From: Prosapia bicincta
Lineage: Eukaryota > Arthropoda > Insecta > Hemiptera > Cercopidae
Assembly: GCA_036971475.1 (NCBI GenBank)
Contig: JBAIZL010000063.1
Location: 2,027,790 to 2,091,789 of the forward strand
Length of the DNA stretch: 64,000 nt
Direction of reading: 5' to 3'
In this document: one piece after another, positions 29,501 to 42,838 of the stretch
Position numbering within the stretch: the first letter of the stretch is position 1
Layout: the number at the start of each line of letters is the position of its first letter
Position numbers and translations under genes: made by a program
Notes under the pieces: model-generated
The model's database searches: none
Told to the model about the DNA's origin: nothing
Seen by the model: only the letters and a program-made list of their open reading frames with translations

Positions 29501-31150
29501 CCTATGGCAGTTACTTACTATGTTCATGATTTTTACTTAGTGAGTACATGACTGTAACCTACTATGTACAGCATTGTTATTTATAAAGCCCATGGCAAGT
29601 ACTATGTTCGTGATTGTTACTTAGTAAGTACATGATTGTTACCTACTATGTACAGCATTGTTACTTACTAAGCCCTTGGCAGTTACTTACTACGTTCATG
29701 ATTGTTACTTAGTAAGTACAGGACTATTACCTACTTTGTACAGCATTGTTACTTATAGAGCCCATGGCAGTTACTTACTATGTTCATGATTGGTTCTTAG
29801 TAAGTACACGACTGTTACCTACTATGTACAGCATTGTTACTTATAAAGCTCATGGCAGTTACTATGTTCATGCTTGTTTCTTAGTAAGTACATGACGGTT
29901 ACCTACTATGTACAGCATTGTTACTTATACAGCCAATGGCAGATACTTACTATGTTCATGATTGTTACTTAGTAAGTACATGACGGTTACCTACTATGTA
30001 CAGCATTGTTACTTATAAAGCCCATGGCAGGTACTTACTATGTTCATGATTGTTACTTAGTGAGTACATGACTGATACCTACTATGTACAGCGTTGTTAC
30101 TTATACAGCCCATGGCAGTTACTTACTATGTTCATGATTGTTATTTAGTAAGTACAATACTATTACCTACTATGTACAGCATTGTTACTTATAAAGCCCA
30201 TGGCAGTTACTTACTATGTTCATGATTGTTACTTAGTAAGTACATGACGGTTACCTACTATGTACAGCATTGTTACTTACAAAGCCCATGGCAGTTACTT
30301 ACTATGTTCATGATTTTTACTTAGTGAGTACATGACTGTAACCTACTATGTACAGCATTGTTACTTATAAAGCCCATGGCAGTTACTATTTTCATCATTG
30401 TTACTTAGTAAGTACAGGACTGTTACCTACTATGTACAGCATTGTCACATATAGAGCCCGTTGCAGTTACTTCCTATGTTCATGATTGTTACTTAGTAAG
30501 TACAGCACTATTACAAACTATGTACAGCATTGTTACTTATAAAGCCCATAGCAGTTACTATGTTCATGCTTGTTTCTTAGTAAGTACATGACGGTTACCT
30601 ACTATGTACAGCATTTTTACTTATAAAGCCCATGGCAGGTACTTACTATGTTCATGATTATTACTTAGTAAGTTCATGACTGCTACCTACTATGTACAGC
30701 ATTGTTACTTTTACAGCCCATGGCAGTTGCTTACTATGTTCATGATTGTTACTTAGTAAGTACAGCACTATTACCTACTATGTACAGCATTGTTACTTAT
30801 AAAGCCCATGGCAGTTACTTTGTTCATGTTTGTTACTTAGTGAGTACATGACTGTAACCTACAATGTACAGCATTGTTATTTATAACGACCATGGCAAGT
30901 ACTATGTTCGTGATTGTTACTTAGTAAGTACATGACTGTTACGTACTATGTACAGCATTGTTACTTACTAAGCCCGTGGCAGTTACTTACTACGTTCATG
31001 ATTGTTACTTAGTAAGTACAGCACTATTACCTACTATGTACAGCATTGTTACTTATAAAGCCCATAGCAGTTACTATGTTCGTTCTTGTTTCTTAGTAAG
31101 TACATGACGGTTACCTACTATGTACAGCATTGTTACTTATACAGCCCATG
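26560..31150 (+). repeat. Higher-order repeat block 4, rearranged
   Basis: It begins like blocks 1-3 but is about 432 bp shorter between the first landmark and the one near 29142 (3 x 88 plus 2 x 84). It then restarts: the rare variant TACATGATGG at 26941 reappears at 29369, an internal duplication with an offset of 2428 bp. The second pass (29369-31150) keeps the part deleted from the first. Confidence 0.7.
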
Positions 31151-34100
31151 GCAGTTACTTACTATGTTCATGATTGTTACATAGTGAGTACATGACTGAT
31201 ACTTACTATGTACAGCGTTGTTACTTATACAGCCCATGGCAGTTACTTACTATGTCCATGATTGTTATTTAGTAAGTACAATACTATTACCTACTATGTA
31301 CAGCATTGTTACTTATAAAGCCCATGGCAGTTACTTTGTTCATGTTTGTAACTAAGTAAGTACAGAACTGTTATCTACTGTGTACAGCATTGTTACTTAT
31401 AAAGCCCATGGCAGTTACTATTTTCATTTTTGTTACTTAGTAAGTACAGGACTGTTACCTACTATGTACAGCATTGTCACTTATAGAGCCCATGGCAGTT
31501 ACTTCCTATTTTTATGATTGTTACTTAGTAACTACATGACTGTTACCTACTATGTACAGCATTGTTACTTATAAAGCCCATAGCAGTTACTAAGTTCATG
31601 ATTGTAACTTAGTAAGTACATGACGGTTACCTACTACGTACAGCATTGTTACTTATAAAGCCCATGGCAGGTACCTACTATGTACAGCATTGTTACTTAT
31701 AAAGCCCATGGTAGTTACTTACTATGTTCATGATTGTAACTTAGTAAGTACATGACGGTTACCCACTATGTACAGCATTGTTGCTTATAAAGCTCATGGC
31801 AGTTACTTACTATGTTCATGATTTTTAATTAGTGAGTACATGACTGTAACCTACTATGTACAGCATTGTTATTTATACAGCCCATGGCAAGTATTATGTT
31901 CATGATTGTTTCTTAGTTAGTACATGACGGTTACCTACTATGTACAGCATTGTTACTTATAAAGCCCATGGCAGTTACTTACTATGTTCATGATTGTTAC
32001 TTAGTAAGTACATGACGGTTACCTACTATGTACAGCATTGTTACTTACAAAGCCCATGGCAGTTACTTACTATGCTCATGATTTTTACTTAGTGAGTACA
32101 TGACTGTAACTTACTATGTACAGCATTGTTACTTATAAAGCCCATGGCAGTTACTATTTTCATTATTGTTACTTAGTAAGTACAGGACTGTTACCTACTA
32201 TGTACAGCATTGTCACATATAGAGCCCATTGCAGTTACTTCCTATGTCCATGATTGTTATTTAGTAAGTACAGCACTATTACAAACTATGTACAGCATTG
32301 TTACTTATAAAGCCCATAGCAGTTACTATGTTCATGCTTGTTTCTTAGTAAGTACAGGACGGTTACCTATTATGTACAGCATTGTTACTTATAAAGCCCA
32401 TGGCAGGTACTTACTATGTTCATGATTGTTACTTAGTGAGTACATGACTGATACCTACTATGTACAGCGTTCTTACTTATGCAGCCCATTTCAGTTACTT
32501 ACTATGTTCATGATTGTTACTTAGTAAGTGCAATACTATTACCTACTATGTACAGCATTGTTACTTATAAAGCCCATGGCAGTTACTTTGTTCATGTTTG
32601 TTACTTAGTAAGTACAGGACTGTTACCTACTATGTACAGCATTGTTACCTATAAAGCCCATGCCAGTTACTATTTTCATTATTGTTACTTAGTAAGTACA
32701 GCACTATTACCAACTATGTACACCATTGTTACTTATAAAGCCCAAAGCAGTTACTATGTTCATGCTTGTTTCTTAGTAAGTACATGACGGTTACCTACTA
32801 TGTACAGCATTGTTACCTGTAAAGCCCATGGCAGGTACTTACTTTGTTCATGATTGTAACTTAGTAAGTACATGACGGTTACCTACTATGTACAGCATTG
32901 TTACTTACAAAGCCTATTTCAGTTACTTACTATGTTCATGATTTTTACTTAGTGTGTACATGACTGTAACCTACTATGTACAGCATTGTTATTTATAAAG
33001 CCCATGGCAAGTACTATGTTCATGATTGTTACTTAGTAAGTACATGACTGTTACCTACTATGTACAGCATTGTTACTTACTAAGCCCGTGGCAGTTACTT
33101 ACTACGTTCATGATTGTTACTTAGTAAGTACGGGACTATTACATACTATGTACAGCATTGTTACTTATAGAGCCCATGTCAGTTACATACTATGTTCATG
33201 ATTGTTACTTAGTAAGTACATGACGGTTACCTACTATGTACAGCATTGTTACTTATAAAGCCCATGGCAGGTACTAACTATGTTCATGATTGTTACTTAG
33301 TGAGTACATGCCTGATACCTACTATGTACAGCGTTGTTACTTATACTGCCCATGGCAGTTACCTACTATGTTCATGATTGTTATTTAGTAAGTACAATAC
33401 TATTACCTACTATGTCCTGCATTGTTACTTATAAAGCCCATGGCAGTTACTTATTATGTTCATGATTGTTTTTGGTGACTACATGACTGTTACCTACTAT
33501 ATACAGCATTGTTACTTATACAGCCCATAGCAGTTACTTACTATGGTCATTATTGTTACTTAGTAAGTACAATACTATTACCTACTATGTACAGCATTGT
33601 TACTTATAAAGCCCATGGCAGTTACTTTGTTCATGTTTGTTACTAAGTAAGTACAGGACTGTTATTTACTGTGTACAGCATTGTTACTTATACAGCCCAT
33701 GGCAGTTACTTACTATGGTCATGATTGTTACTTAGTAAGTACACGACTGTTACCTACTATATACAGCATTGTTACTTATACAGCCCATGGCAGTTACTTA
33801 CTATGGTCATGATTGTTACTTAGTAAGTACACGACTGTTAACTACTATATAGAGCATTGTTACTTATACAGCCCATGGCAGTTACTTACTATGGTCATGA
33901 TTGTTACTTAGTAAGTACACGACTGTTACCTACTATATACAGCATTGTTACTTATACAGCCCATGGCAGTTACTTACTATGGTCATGATTGTTACTTAGT
34001 AAGTACACGACTGTTACCTACTACATACAGCATTGTAACTTATACAGCCCATGGCAGTTACTTACTATGTTCATGATTGTTACTTAGTAAGTACAGCACT

Positions 34101-37100
34101 ATTACAAACTATGTACAGCATTGTTACTAATAAAGCCCATAGCAGTTACTATGTTCATGCTTGTTTCTTAGTAAGTACATGACGGTTACCTACTATGTAC
34201 AGCATTTTTACTTATAAAGCCCATGGCAGGTACTTACTATGTTCATGATTATTACTTAGTAAGTTCATGACTGCTACCTACTATGTACAGCATTGTTACT
34301 TATACAACCCATGGCAGTTGCTTACTATGTTCATGATTGTTACTTAGTAAGTACAGCACTATTACCTACTATGTACAGCATTGTTACTTATAAAGCCCAT
34401 GGCAGTTACTTTGTTCATGTTTGTTACTTAGTAAGTACATGACGGTTACCTACTATGTACAGCATTGTTACTTACAAAGCACATGGCAGTTACTTACTAT
34501 GTTCATGATTTTTACTTAGTGAGTACATGACTGTAACCTACAATGTACAGCATTGTTATTTATAACGACCATGGCAAGTACTATGTTCGTGATTGTTACT
34601 TAGTGAGTACATGACTGTTACCTACTATGTACAGCATTGTTACTTACTAAGCCCGTGGCAGTTACTTACTACGTTCATGATTGTTACTTAGTAAGTACAG
34701 CACTATTACCTACTATGTACAGCATTGTTACTTATAAAGCCCATAGCAGTTACTATGTTCGTTCTTGTTTCTTAGTAAGTACATGACGGTTACCTACTAT
34801 GTACAGCATTGTTACTTATACAGCCCATGGCAGTTACTTACTATGTTCATGATTGTTACTTAGTAAGTACATAACGATTACCTATTATGTACAGCATTGT
34901 TACTTATAAAGCCCATGGCAGGTACTTACTATGTTCATGGTTGTTACTTAGTGAGTACATGACTGATACCTACTATGTACAGCGTTCTTACTTATGCAGC
35001 CCATGGCAGTTACTTTCTATGTTCATGATTGTTACTTAGTAAGCACAATACTATTACCTATTATGTACAGCATTGTTACTTATAAAGCCCATGGCAGTTA
35101 CTTTGTTCATGCTTGTTTCTTAGTAAGTACATGACGGTTACCTACTATGTACAGCATTGTTACTTATAAAGCCCATATCAGTTACTTACTATGTTCATGA
35201 TTGTAACTTAGTAAGTACATGACGGTTACCTACTATGTACAGCATTGTTACTTACAAAGCCTATGGCAGTTACTTACTATGTTCATGATTTTTACTTATT
35301 GAGTACATGACTGTAACCTACTATGTACAGCATTGTTATTTATAAAGCCCATGGCAAGTACTATGTTCATGATTGTTACTTAGTAAGTACATGACTGTTA
35401 CCTACTATGTACAGAATTGGTACTTACTAAGCCCGTGGCAGTTACTTACTACGTTCATGATTGTTACTTAGTAAGTACAGGACTATTACCTACTATGTAC
35501 AGCATTGTTACTTATAGAGTCCATGGCAGTTACTTACTATGTTCATGATTGTTACTTAGTAAGTACATAACTGTTACCTACTATGTACAGCATTGTTACT
35601 TATAAAGCTCATGGCAGTTACTTACTATGTTCATGATTGTTACTTAATAAGTACAGCACTATTACCTACTATGTACAGCATTGTTACATATAAAGCCCAT
35701 AGCAGTTACTATGTTCATGCTTGTTTCTTAGTAAGTACACGACGGTTACCTACTATGTACAGCATTGTTACCTATACAGCCCATGGCAGTTACTTACTAT
35801 GTTCATGATTGTTACTTAGTAAGTACATGACGGTTACATATTATGTACAGCATTGTTACTTATAAAGCCCATGGCAGGTACTTACTATGTTCATGATTGT
35901 TACATAGTGAGTACATGACTGATACTTACTATGTACAGCGTTGTTACTTATACAGCCCATGGCAGTTACTTACTATGTCCATGATTGTTATTTAGTAAGT
36001 ACAATACTATTACCTACTAGGTACAGCATTGTTACTTATAAAGCCCATTGCAGTTACTTTGTTCATGTTTGTTACTAAGTAAGTACAGAACTGTTATCTA
36101 CTGTGTACAGCATTGTTACTTATAAAGCCCATGGCAGTTACTATTTTCATTTTTGTTACTTAGTAAGTACAGGACTGTTACCTACTATGTACAGCATTGT
36201 CACTTATAGAGCCCATGGCAGTTACTTCCTATGTTTATGATTGTTACTTAGTAACTACATGACTGTTACCTACTATGTACAGCATTGTTATTTATAAAGC
36301 CCATAGCAGTTACTAAGTTCATGATTGTAACTTAGTAAGTACATGACGGTTACCTACTACGTACAGCATTGTTACTTATAAAGCCCATGGCAGGTACCTA
36401 CTATGTACAGCATTGTTACTTATAAAGCCCATGGCAGTTACTTACTATGTTCATGATTGTAACTTAGTAAGTACATGACGGTTACCCACTATGTACAGCA
36501 TTGTTGCTTATAAAGCTCATGGCAGTTACTTACTATGTTCATGATTTTTAATTAGTGAGTACATGACTGTAACCTACTATGTACAGCATTGTTACTTATA
36601 AAGCCCATGGCAGTTACTATTTTCATTATTGTTACTTAGTAAGTACAGGACTGTTACCTACTATGTACAGCATTGTCACATATAGAGCCCATTGCAGTTA
36701 CTTCCTATGTCCATGATTGTTATTTAGTAAGTACAGCACTATTACAAACTATGTACAGCATTGTTACTTATAAAGCCCATAGCAGTTACTATGTTCATGC
36801 TTGTTTCTTAGTAAGTACATGACGGTTACCTATTATGTACAGCATTGTTACTTATAAAGCCCATGGCAGGTACTTACTATGTTCATGATTGTTACTTAGT
36901 GAGTACATGACTGATACCTACTATGTACAGCGTTCTTACTTATGCAGCCCATTTCAGTTACTTACTATGTTCATGATTGTTACTTAGTAAGTGCAATACT
37001 ATTACCTACTATGTACAACATTGTTACTTATAAAGCCCATGGCAGTTACTTTGATCATGTTTGTTACTTAGTAAGTACAGGACTGTTACCTATTATGTAC

Positions 37101-39960
37101 AGCATTGTTACCTATAAAGCCCATGCCAGTTACTATTTTCATTATTGTTACTTAGTAAATACAGCACTATTACCAACTATGTACATCATTGTTACTTATA
37201 AAGCCCAAAGCAGTTACTATGTTCATGCTTGTTTCTTAGTAAGTACATGACGGTTACCTACTATGTACAGCATTGTTACCTGTAAAGCCCATGGCAGTTA
37301 CTTACTATGTTCATGATTGTAACTTAGTAAGTACATGACGGTTACCTACTATGTACAGCATTGTTACTTACAAAGCCTATGGCAGTAACTTACTATGTTC
37401 ATGATTTTTACTTAGTGTGTACATGACTGTAACCTACTATGTACAGCATTGTTATTTATAAAGCCCATGGCAAGTACTATGTTCATGATTGTTACTTAGT
37501 AAGTACATGACTGTTACCTACTATGTACAGCATTGTTACTTACTAAGCCCGTGGCAGTTACTTACTACGTTCATGATTGTTATTTAGTAAGTACGGGACT
37601 ATTACCTACTATGTACAGCATTGTTACTTATAGAGCCCATGTCAGTTACATACTATGTTCATGATTGTTACTTAGTAAGTACATGACGGTTACCTACTAT
37701 GTACAGCATTGTTACTTATAAAGCCCATGGCAGGTACTAACTATGTTCATGATTGTTACTTAGTGAGTACATGACTGATACCTACTATGTACAGCGTTGT
37801 TACTTATACAGCCCATGGCAGTTACCTACTATGTTCATGATTGTTATTTAGTAAGTACAATACTATTACCTACTATGTATAGCATTGTTACTTATAAAGC
37901 CCATGGCAGTTACTTACTATGTTCATGATTTTTACTTAGTGAGTACATGACTGTAACCTACTATGTACAGCATTGTTACTTATAAAGCCCATGACAGTTA
38001 CTATTTTCATTATTGTTACTTAGTAAGTACAGGACTGTTACCTACTATGTACAGCATTGTCACATATAGAGCCCATTGCAGTTACTTCCTATGTTCATGA
38101 TTGTTACTTAGTAAGTACAGCACTATTACAAACTATGTACAGCATTGTTACTTATAAAGCCCATAACAGTTACTATGTTCATGCTTGTTTCTTAGTAAGT
38201 ACATGACGGTTACCTACTATGTACAGCATTGTTACTTATAAAGGCCATGGCAGGTACTTACTATGTTCATGATTATTACTTAGTGAGTACATGACTGTAA
38301 CCTACTATGTACAGCATTGTTACTTATACAGCCCATGGCAGTTGCTTACTATGTTCATGATTGTTACTTAGTAAGTACAGCACTATTACCTACTATGTAC
38401 AGCATTGTTACTTATAAAGCCCATGGCAGTTACTTTGTTCATGTTTGTTACTTAGTAAGTACATGACGGTTACCTACTATGTACAGCATTGTTACTTACA
38501 AAGCACATGGCAGTTACTTACTATGTTCATGATTTTTACTTAGTGAGTACATGACTGTAACCTACAATGTACAGCATTGTTATTTATAAAGTCCATTCCA
38601 AGTACTATGTTCCTGATTGTTACTTAGTAAGTACATGACTGTTACCTACTTTGTACAGCATTGTTACTTACTAAGCCCGTGGCAGTTACTTACTACGTTC
38701 ATGATTGTTACTTAGTAAGTACAGCACTATTACCTACTATGTACAGCATTGTTACTTATAAAGCCCATAGCAGTTACTATGTCCATGCTTGTTTCTTAGT
38801 AAGTACATGACGGTTACCTACTATGTACAGCATTGTTACTTATACAGCCCATGGCAGTTACTTACTATGTTCATGATTTTTACTTAGTAAGTACTTGACG
38901 GTTACCTACTATGTACAGCATTGTTACTTATAAAGCCCATGGCAGGTACTTACTATGTTCATGATTGTTACTTAGTGAGTACATGACTGATACCTACTAT
39001 GTACAGCGTTGTTACTTATACAGCCCATGGCAGTTACTTACTATGTTGATGATTGTTATTTAGTAAGTACAATACTATTACCTACTATGTACAACATTGT
39101 TACTTATAAAGCCCATGGCAGTTACTTTGTTCATGTTTGTTACTAAGTAAGTACAGGACTGTTATCTACTCTGTACAGCATTGTTACTTATAAAGCCCAT
39201 GGCAGTTACTATTTTCATTATTGTTACTTAGTAAGTACAGGACTGTTACCTACTATGTACAGCATTGTCACTTATAGAGCCCATGGCAGTTACTTCCTAT
39301 GTTTATGATTGCTACTTAGTAACTACATGACTGTTACCTACTATGTACAGCATTGTTACTTATAAAGCCCATAGCAGTTACTATGTTCATGCTTGTTTCT
39401 TAGTAAGTACATGGCGGTTACCTACTATGTACAGCATTGTTACTTATAAAGCCCATGGCAGTTACTTACTATGTTCATGATTGTAACTTATTAAGTACAT
39501 GACGGTTACCTAGTATGTACAGCATTGTTACTTATAAAGCCCATGGCAGGTACTTACTATGTTGATGATTCTTACTTAGTGAGTACATGACTGTTACCTA
39601 CTATGTACAGCATTGTTACTTATACAGCCCATGGCAGTTGCTTACTATGTTTATGATTGTTACTTAGTAAGCACAACACTATTACCTACTATGTCCAGCA
39701 TTGTTACTTATAAAGCCCATGGCAGTTATTTATTATGTTCATGATTGTTTTTGGTGACTACATGACTGTTACCTACTATATACAGCATTGGTACTTATAC
39801 AGCCCATAGCAGTTACTTACTATGGTCATTATTGTTACTTAGTAAGTTCAATACTATTACCTACTATGTACAGCATTGTTACTTATAAAGCCCATGGCAG
39901 TTACTTTGTTCATGTTTGTTACTAAGTAAGTACAGGACTGTTATTTACTGTGTACAGCAT
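31150..39960 (+). repeat. Second set of satellite higher-order repeats (about 4.5-6.3 kb offsets)
   Basis: Landmarks here pair with each other rather than with blocks 1-3. The variant ACATAGTGAGTACATG occurs near 31179 and 35902. The landmarks at 32479 and 36942 are 4463 bp apart, and TTTTTGGTGACTACATG occurs near 33470 and 39750. Offsets change along the segment, so several duplications and deletions are superimposed. Divergence between copies is visibly greater than in blocks 1-3, so this part looks older. Confidence 0.7.
33690..34055 (+). repeat. Homogenised 88 bp subarray, 4 copies
   Basis: Units marked by TATGGTCATG, TATATACAGC and TATACAGCCC repeat every 88 bp (starts near 33713, 33801, 33889, 33977) with almost no differences. 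Elsewhere in the array neighbouring dimers usually differ at several sites. Confidence 0.85.
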
Positions 39961-39964
39961 TGTT

Positions 39965-40680
39965 ACTTATACAGCCCATGGCAGTTACTTACTATGGTCA
40001 TGATTGTTACTTAGTAAGTACTCGACTGTTACCTACTATATACAGCATTGTTACTTATACAGCCCATGGCAGTTACTTACTATGGTCATGATTGTTACTT
40101 AGTAAGTACACGACTGTTAACTACTATATACAGCATTGTTACTTATACAGCCCATGGCAGTTACTTACTATGGTCATGATTGTTACTTAGTAAGTACATG
40201 ACTGTTACCTACTATATACAGCATTGTTACTTATACAGCCCATGGCAGTTACTTACTATGGTCATGATTGTTACTTAGTAAGTACACGACTGTTACCTAC
40301 TATATACAGCATTGTTACTTATACAGCCCATGGCAGTTACTTACTATGGTCATGATTGTTACTTAGTAAGTACACGACTGTTACCTACTATATACAGCAT
40401 TGTTACTTATACAGCCCATGGCAGTTACTTACTATGGTCATGATTGTTACTTAGTAAGTACACGACTGTTACCTACTATATACAGCATTGTTACTTATAC
40501 AGCCCATGGCAGTTACTTACTATGGTCATGATTGTTACTTAGTAAGTACACGACTGTTACCTACTATATACAGCATTGTTACTTATACAGCCCATGGCAG
40601 TTACTTACTATGGTCATGATTGTTACTTAGTAAGTACACGACTGTTACCTACTATATACAGCATTGTTACTTATAAAGCC
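39965..40680 (+). repeat. Homogenised 88 bp subarray, 8 copies
   Basis: The same subfamily as at 33.7 kb (TATGGTCATG and TATATACAGC) recurs at 39993, 40081, 40169 and on to about 40609 at an exact 88 bp step. Only one or two substitutions are seen over 700 bp. More diverged members follow to about 41240. This is the most uniform stretch in the array and probably the latest local amplification. Confidence 0.88.
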
Positions 40681-41399
40681 CATGGCAGTTACTTTGTTCA
40701 TGTTTGTTTCTAAGTAAGTACAGGACTGTTATTTACTGTGTACAGCATTGTTACTTATACAGCCCATGGCAGTTACTTACTATGGTCATGATTTTTACTT
40801 AGTAAGTACACGACTGTTACCTACTATATACAGCATTGTTACTTATACAGCCCATGGCAGTTACTTACTATGGTCATGATTGTTACTTAGTAAGTACAAT
40901 ACTATTACCTACTATTTACAGCATTGTTACTTATAAAGCCCATGGCAGTTACTTTGTTCATGTTTGTTACTAAGTAAGTACAAGACTCTTATTTACTGTG
41001 TACAGCATTGTTACTTATAAAGCACATGGCAGTTACTTTGTTCATGTTTGTTACTAAGTAAGTACAGGACTGTTATTTACTGTGTACAGCATTGTTACTT
41101 ATACAGCCCATGGCAGTTACTTACTATGGTCATGATTTTTACTTAGTAAGTACACGACTGTTACCTACTATATACAGCATTGTTACCTATACAGCCCATG
41201 GCAGTTACTTACTATGGTCATGATTGTTACTTAGTAAGTACAATACTATTACCTACTATTTACAGCATTGTTACTTATAAAGCCCATGGCAGTTACTTTG
41301 TTCATGTTTGTTACTAAGTAAGTACAGGACTCTTATTTACTGTGTACAGCATTGTTACTTATAAAGCCCATGGCAGTTACTATTTTCATTATTGTTACT

Positions 41400-42838
41400 T
41401 AGTAAGTACAGGACTGTTACCTACTATGTACAGCATTGTTACTTATAGATCCCATGGTAGTTACTTACTATGTTCATGATTGTTACTTAGTAAGTACATG
41501 ACTGCTACCTACTATGTACAGCATTGTTGCTTATAAAGCTCATGGCAGTTACTTACTATGTTCATGACTGTTACTTAGTGAGTACATGACTGATTCCTGC
41601 TATGTACGGCCTTGTTACTTATAAAGCCAATGGCAGTTACTTACTATGTTCATGATTGTTACTTAGTGAGTACATGACTGTTACCTACTATATACAGCAT
41701 TGTTACTTATAAAGCCCATGGCAGTTACTTACTATGTTCATGATTGTTACTTAGTAAGTACAGGACTATTACCTACTATGTACAGCATTGTTACTTATAG
41801 AGCCCATTGCAGTTACTTACTAAGTTCATGATTGTTATTTAGAAAGTACAGGACAGTTACCTACTATGTACAGCATTGTTACTTACTAAGCCCGTGGCAG
41901 TTACTTACTATGTTCATAATTGTTACTTACTAAGCCAATGGCAGTTACTTAATATGTTCATGATTGTTACTTACTAAACCCATTGCAGTTACCAACTGTG
42001 TTCACTATTGTTGCTTAGTAAGTACAGGATTGTTACCTACTATGTACAGCATTGTTACTTATAAAGCCCATGGCAGTTACCTACTATGTACAGCATTGTT
42101 ACTTACTAAGCCCGTGGCAGTTACCTACTAAGTTCATGATTGTTACTTAGAAAGTACAGGACTGTTACCTACTATGTACAGCATTGTTACTTACTAAGCT
42201 CGTGGCAGTTACTTACTATGTTCATGATTGGTACTTAGTAAGTACAGGATAGTTACCTACTATGTACAGCATTGTTACTTACTAAGCCCATGGCAGTTAC
42301 CTACTATGTACAGCATTGTTACTTACTAAGCCCGTGGCAGTTACCTACTAAGTTCATGATTGTTACTTAGAAAGTACAGGACAGTTACCTACTATGTACA
42401 GCATTGTTACTTACTAAGCCCGTGACAGTTACTTACTATGTTCATAATTGTTACTTACTAAACCCATTGCAGTTACTTACTATGTTCACTATTGTTGCTT
42501 AGTAAGTACAGGACTGTTACCTACTATGTACAGCATTGTTACTTACTGAGCCCGCGGCAGTTACTTACTATGTTCATGATTGTTACTTACTAAACCCATG
42601 GCAGTTACTTACTATGTGCATAATTGTTACTTACTAAGTCAATTGCAGTTACTTACTATGTGCATGATTGTTACTTACTAAGCCCATGGCACTTACTTAC
42701 TAGGATCATGATTGTTACTTAGTAAGTACAGGATTGTTACCTACTATGTACAGCATTGTTACTTATTAAGCCCATGGCAGTTACCTACTATGTGCATGAT
42801 TGTTACTTAATAGGCCCATGGCAATTACTTACTATTAC
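41400..42838 (+). repeat. Diverged right edge of the satellite array
   Basis: Units are irregular. A-type and B-type halves no longer strictly alternate, and many 22 bp pieces read GTTACTTACTAAGCCC or GTTACTTACTATGTGCATG. The last recognisable piece ends at about 42838 and is followed by unrelated AT-rich DNA. Edge decay of this sort is expected where unequal exchange is rare. Confidence 0.85.

Larger units (their letters stand above)
1..42838 (+). repeat. Satellite array, 88 bp dimer (2 x 44 bp), about 42.8 kb
   Basis: The whole stretch is tandem copies of an 88 bp unit, running off the left edge of the window. Half A starts GTTACCTACTATGTACAGC and ends AAAGCCCATGGCA. Half B starts GTTACTTACTATGTTCATG and ends TAGTAAGTACATGACT. 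Each is 44 bp and they agree at about 34 of 44 positions. Half B splits again into two 22 bp pieces that match at 18 of 22 positions. Most A halves carry an NcoI site (CCATGG). About 480 dimers fit in the array. Variants of 84 bp (4 bp missing after GTTACT) and 92 bp (extra CTAC) are interspersed. No gene or mobile element interrupts it. The short open frames inside it are by-products of the 84 bp variant and are not genes. A pericentromeric or other heterochromatic location is inference. Confidence 0.97.

Noticed and set aside
1195..37250. About twenty open frames of 65-102 codons in the satellite
   Set aside because: All are the same repeat read in one frame, held open by the 84 bp variant. 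They have no independent start context and recur only with the blocks.
1..42838. CRISPR array
   Set aside because: No constant repeat with unique spacers; the array is continuous related units, in a plainly eukaryotic context.
1..42838. Telomeric repeat
   Set aside because: The units contain TTAGTAAGT, but no TTAGG or TTAGGG tandem runs.
1..42838. Hammerhead ribozyme encoded by the satellite, as in some animal satellites
   Set aside because: I found no CTGATGA box and no matching GAAA within the units.
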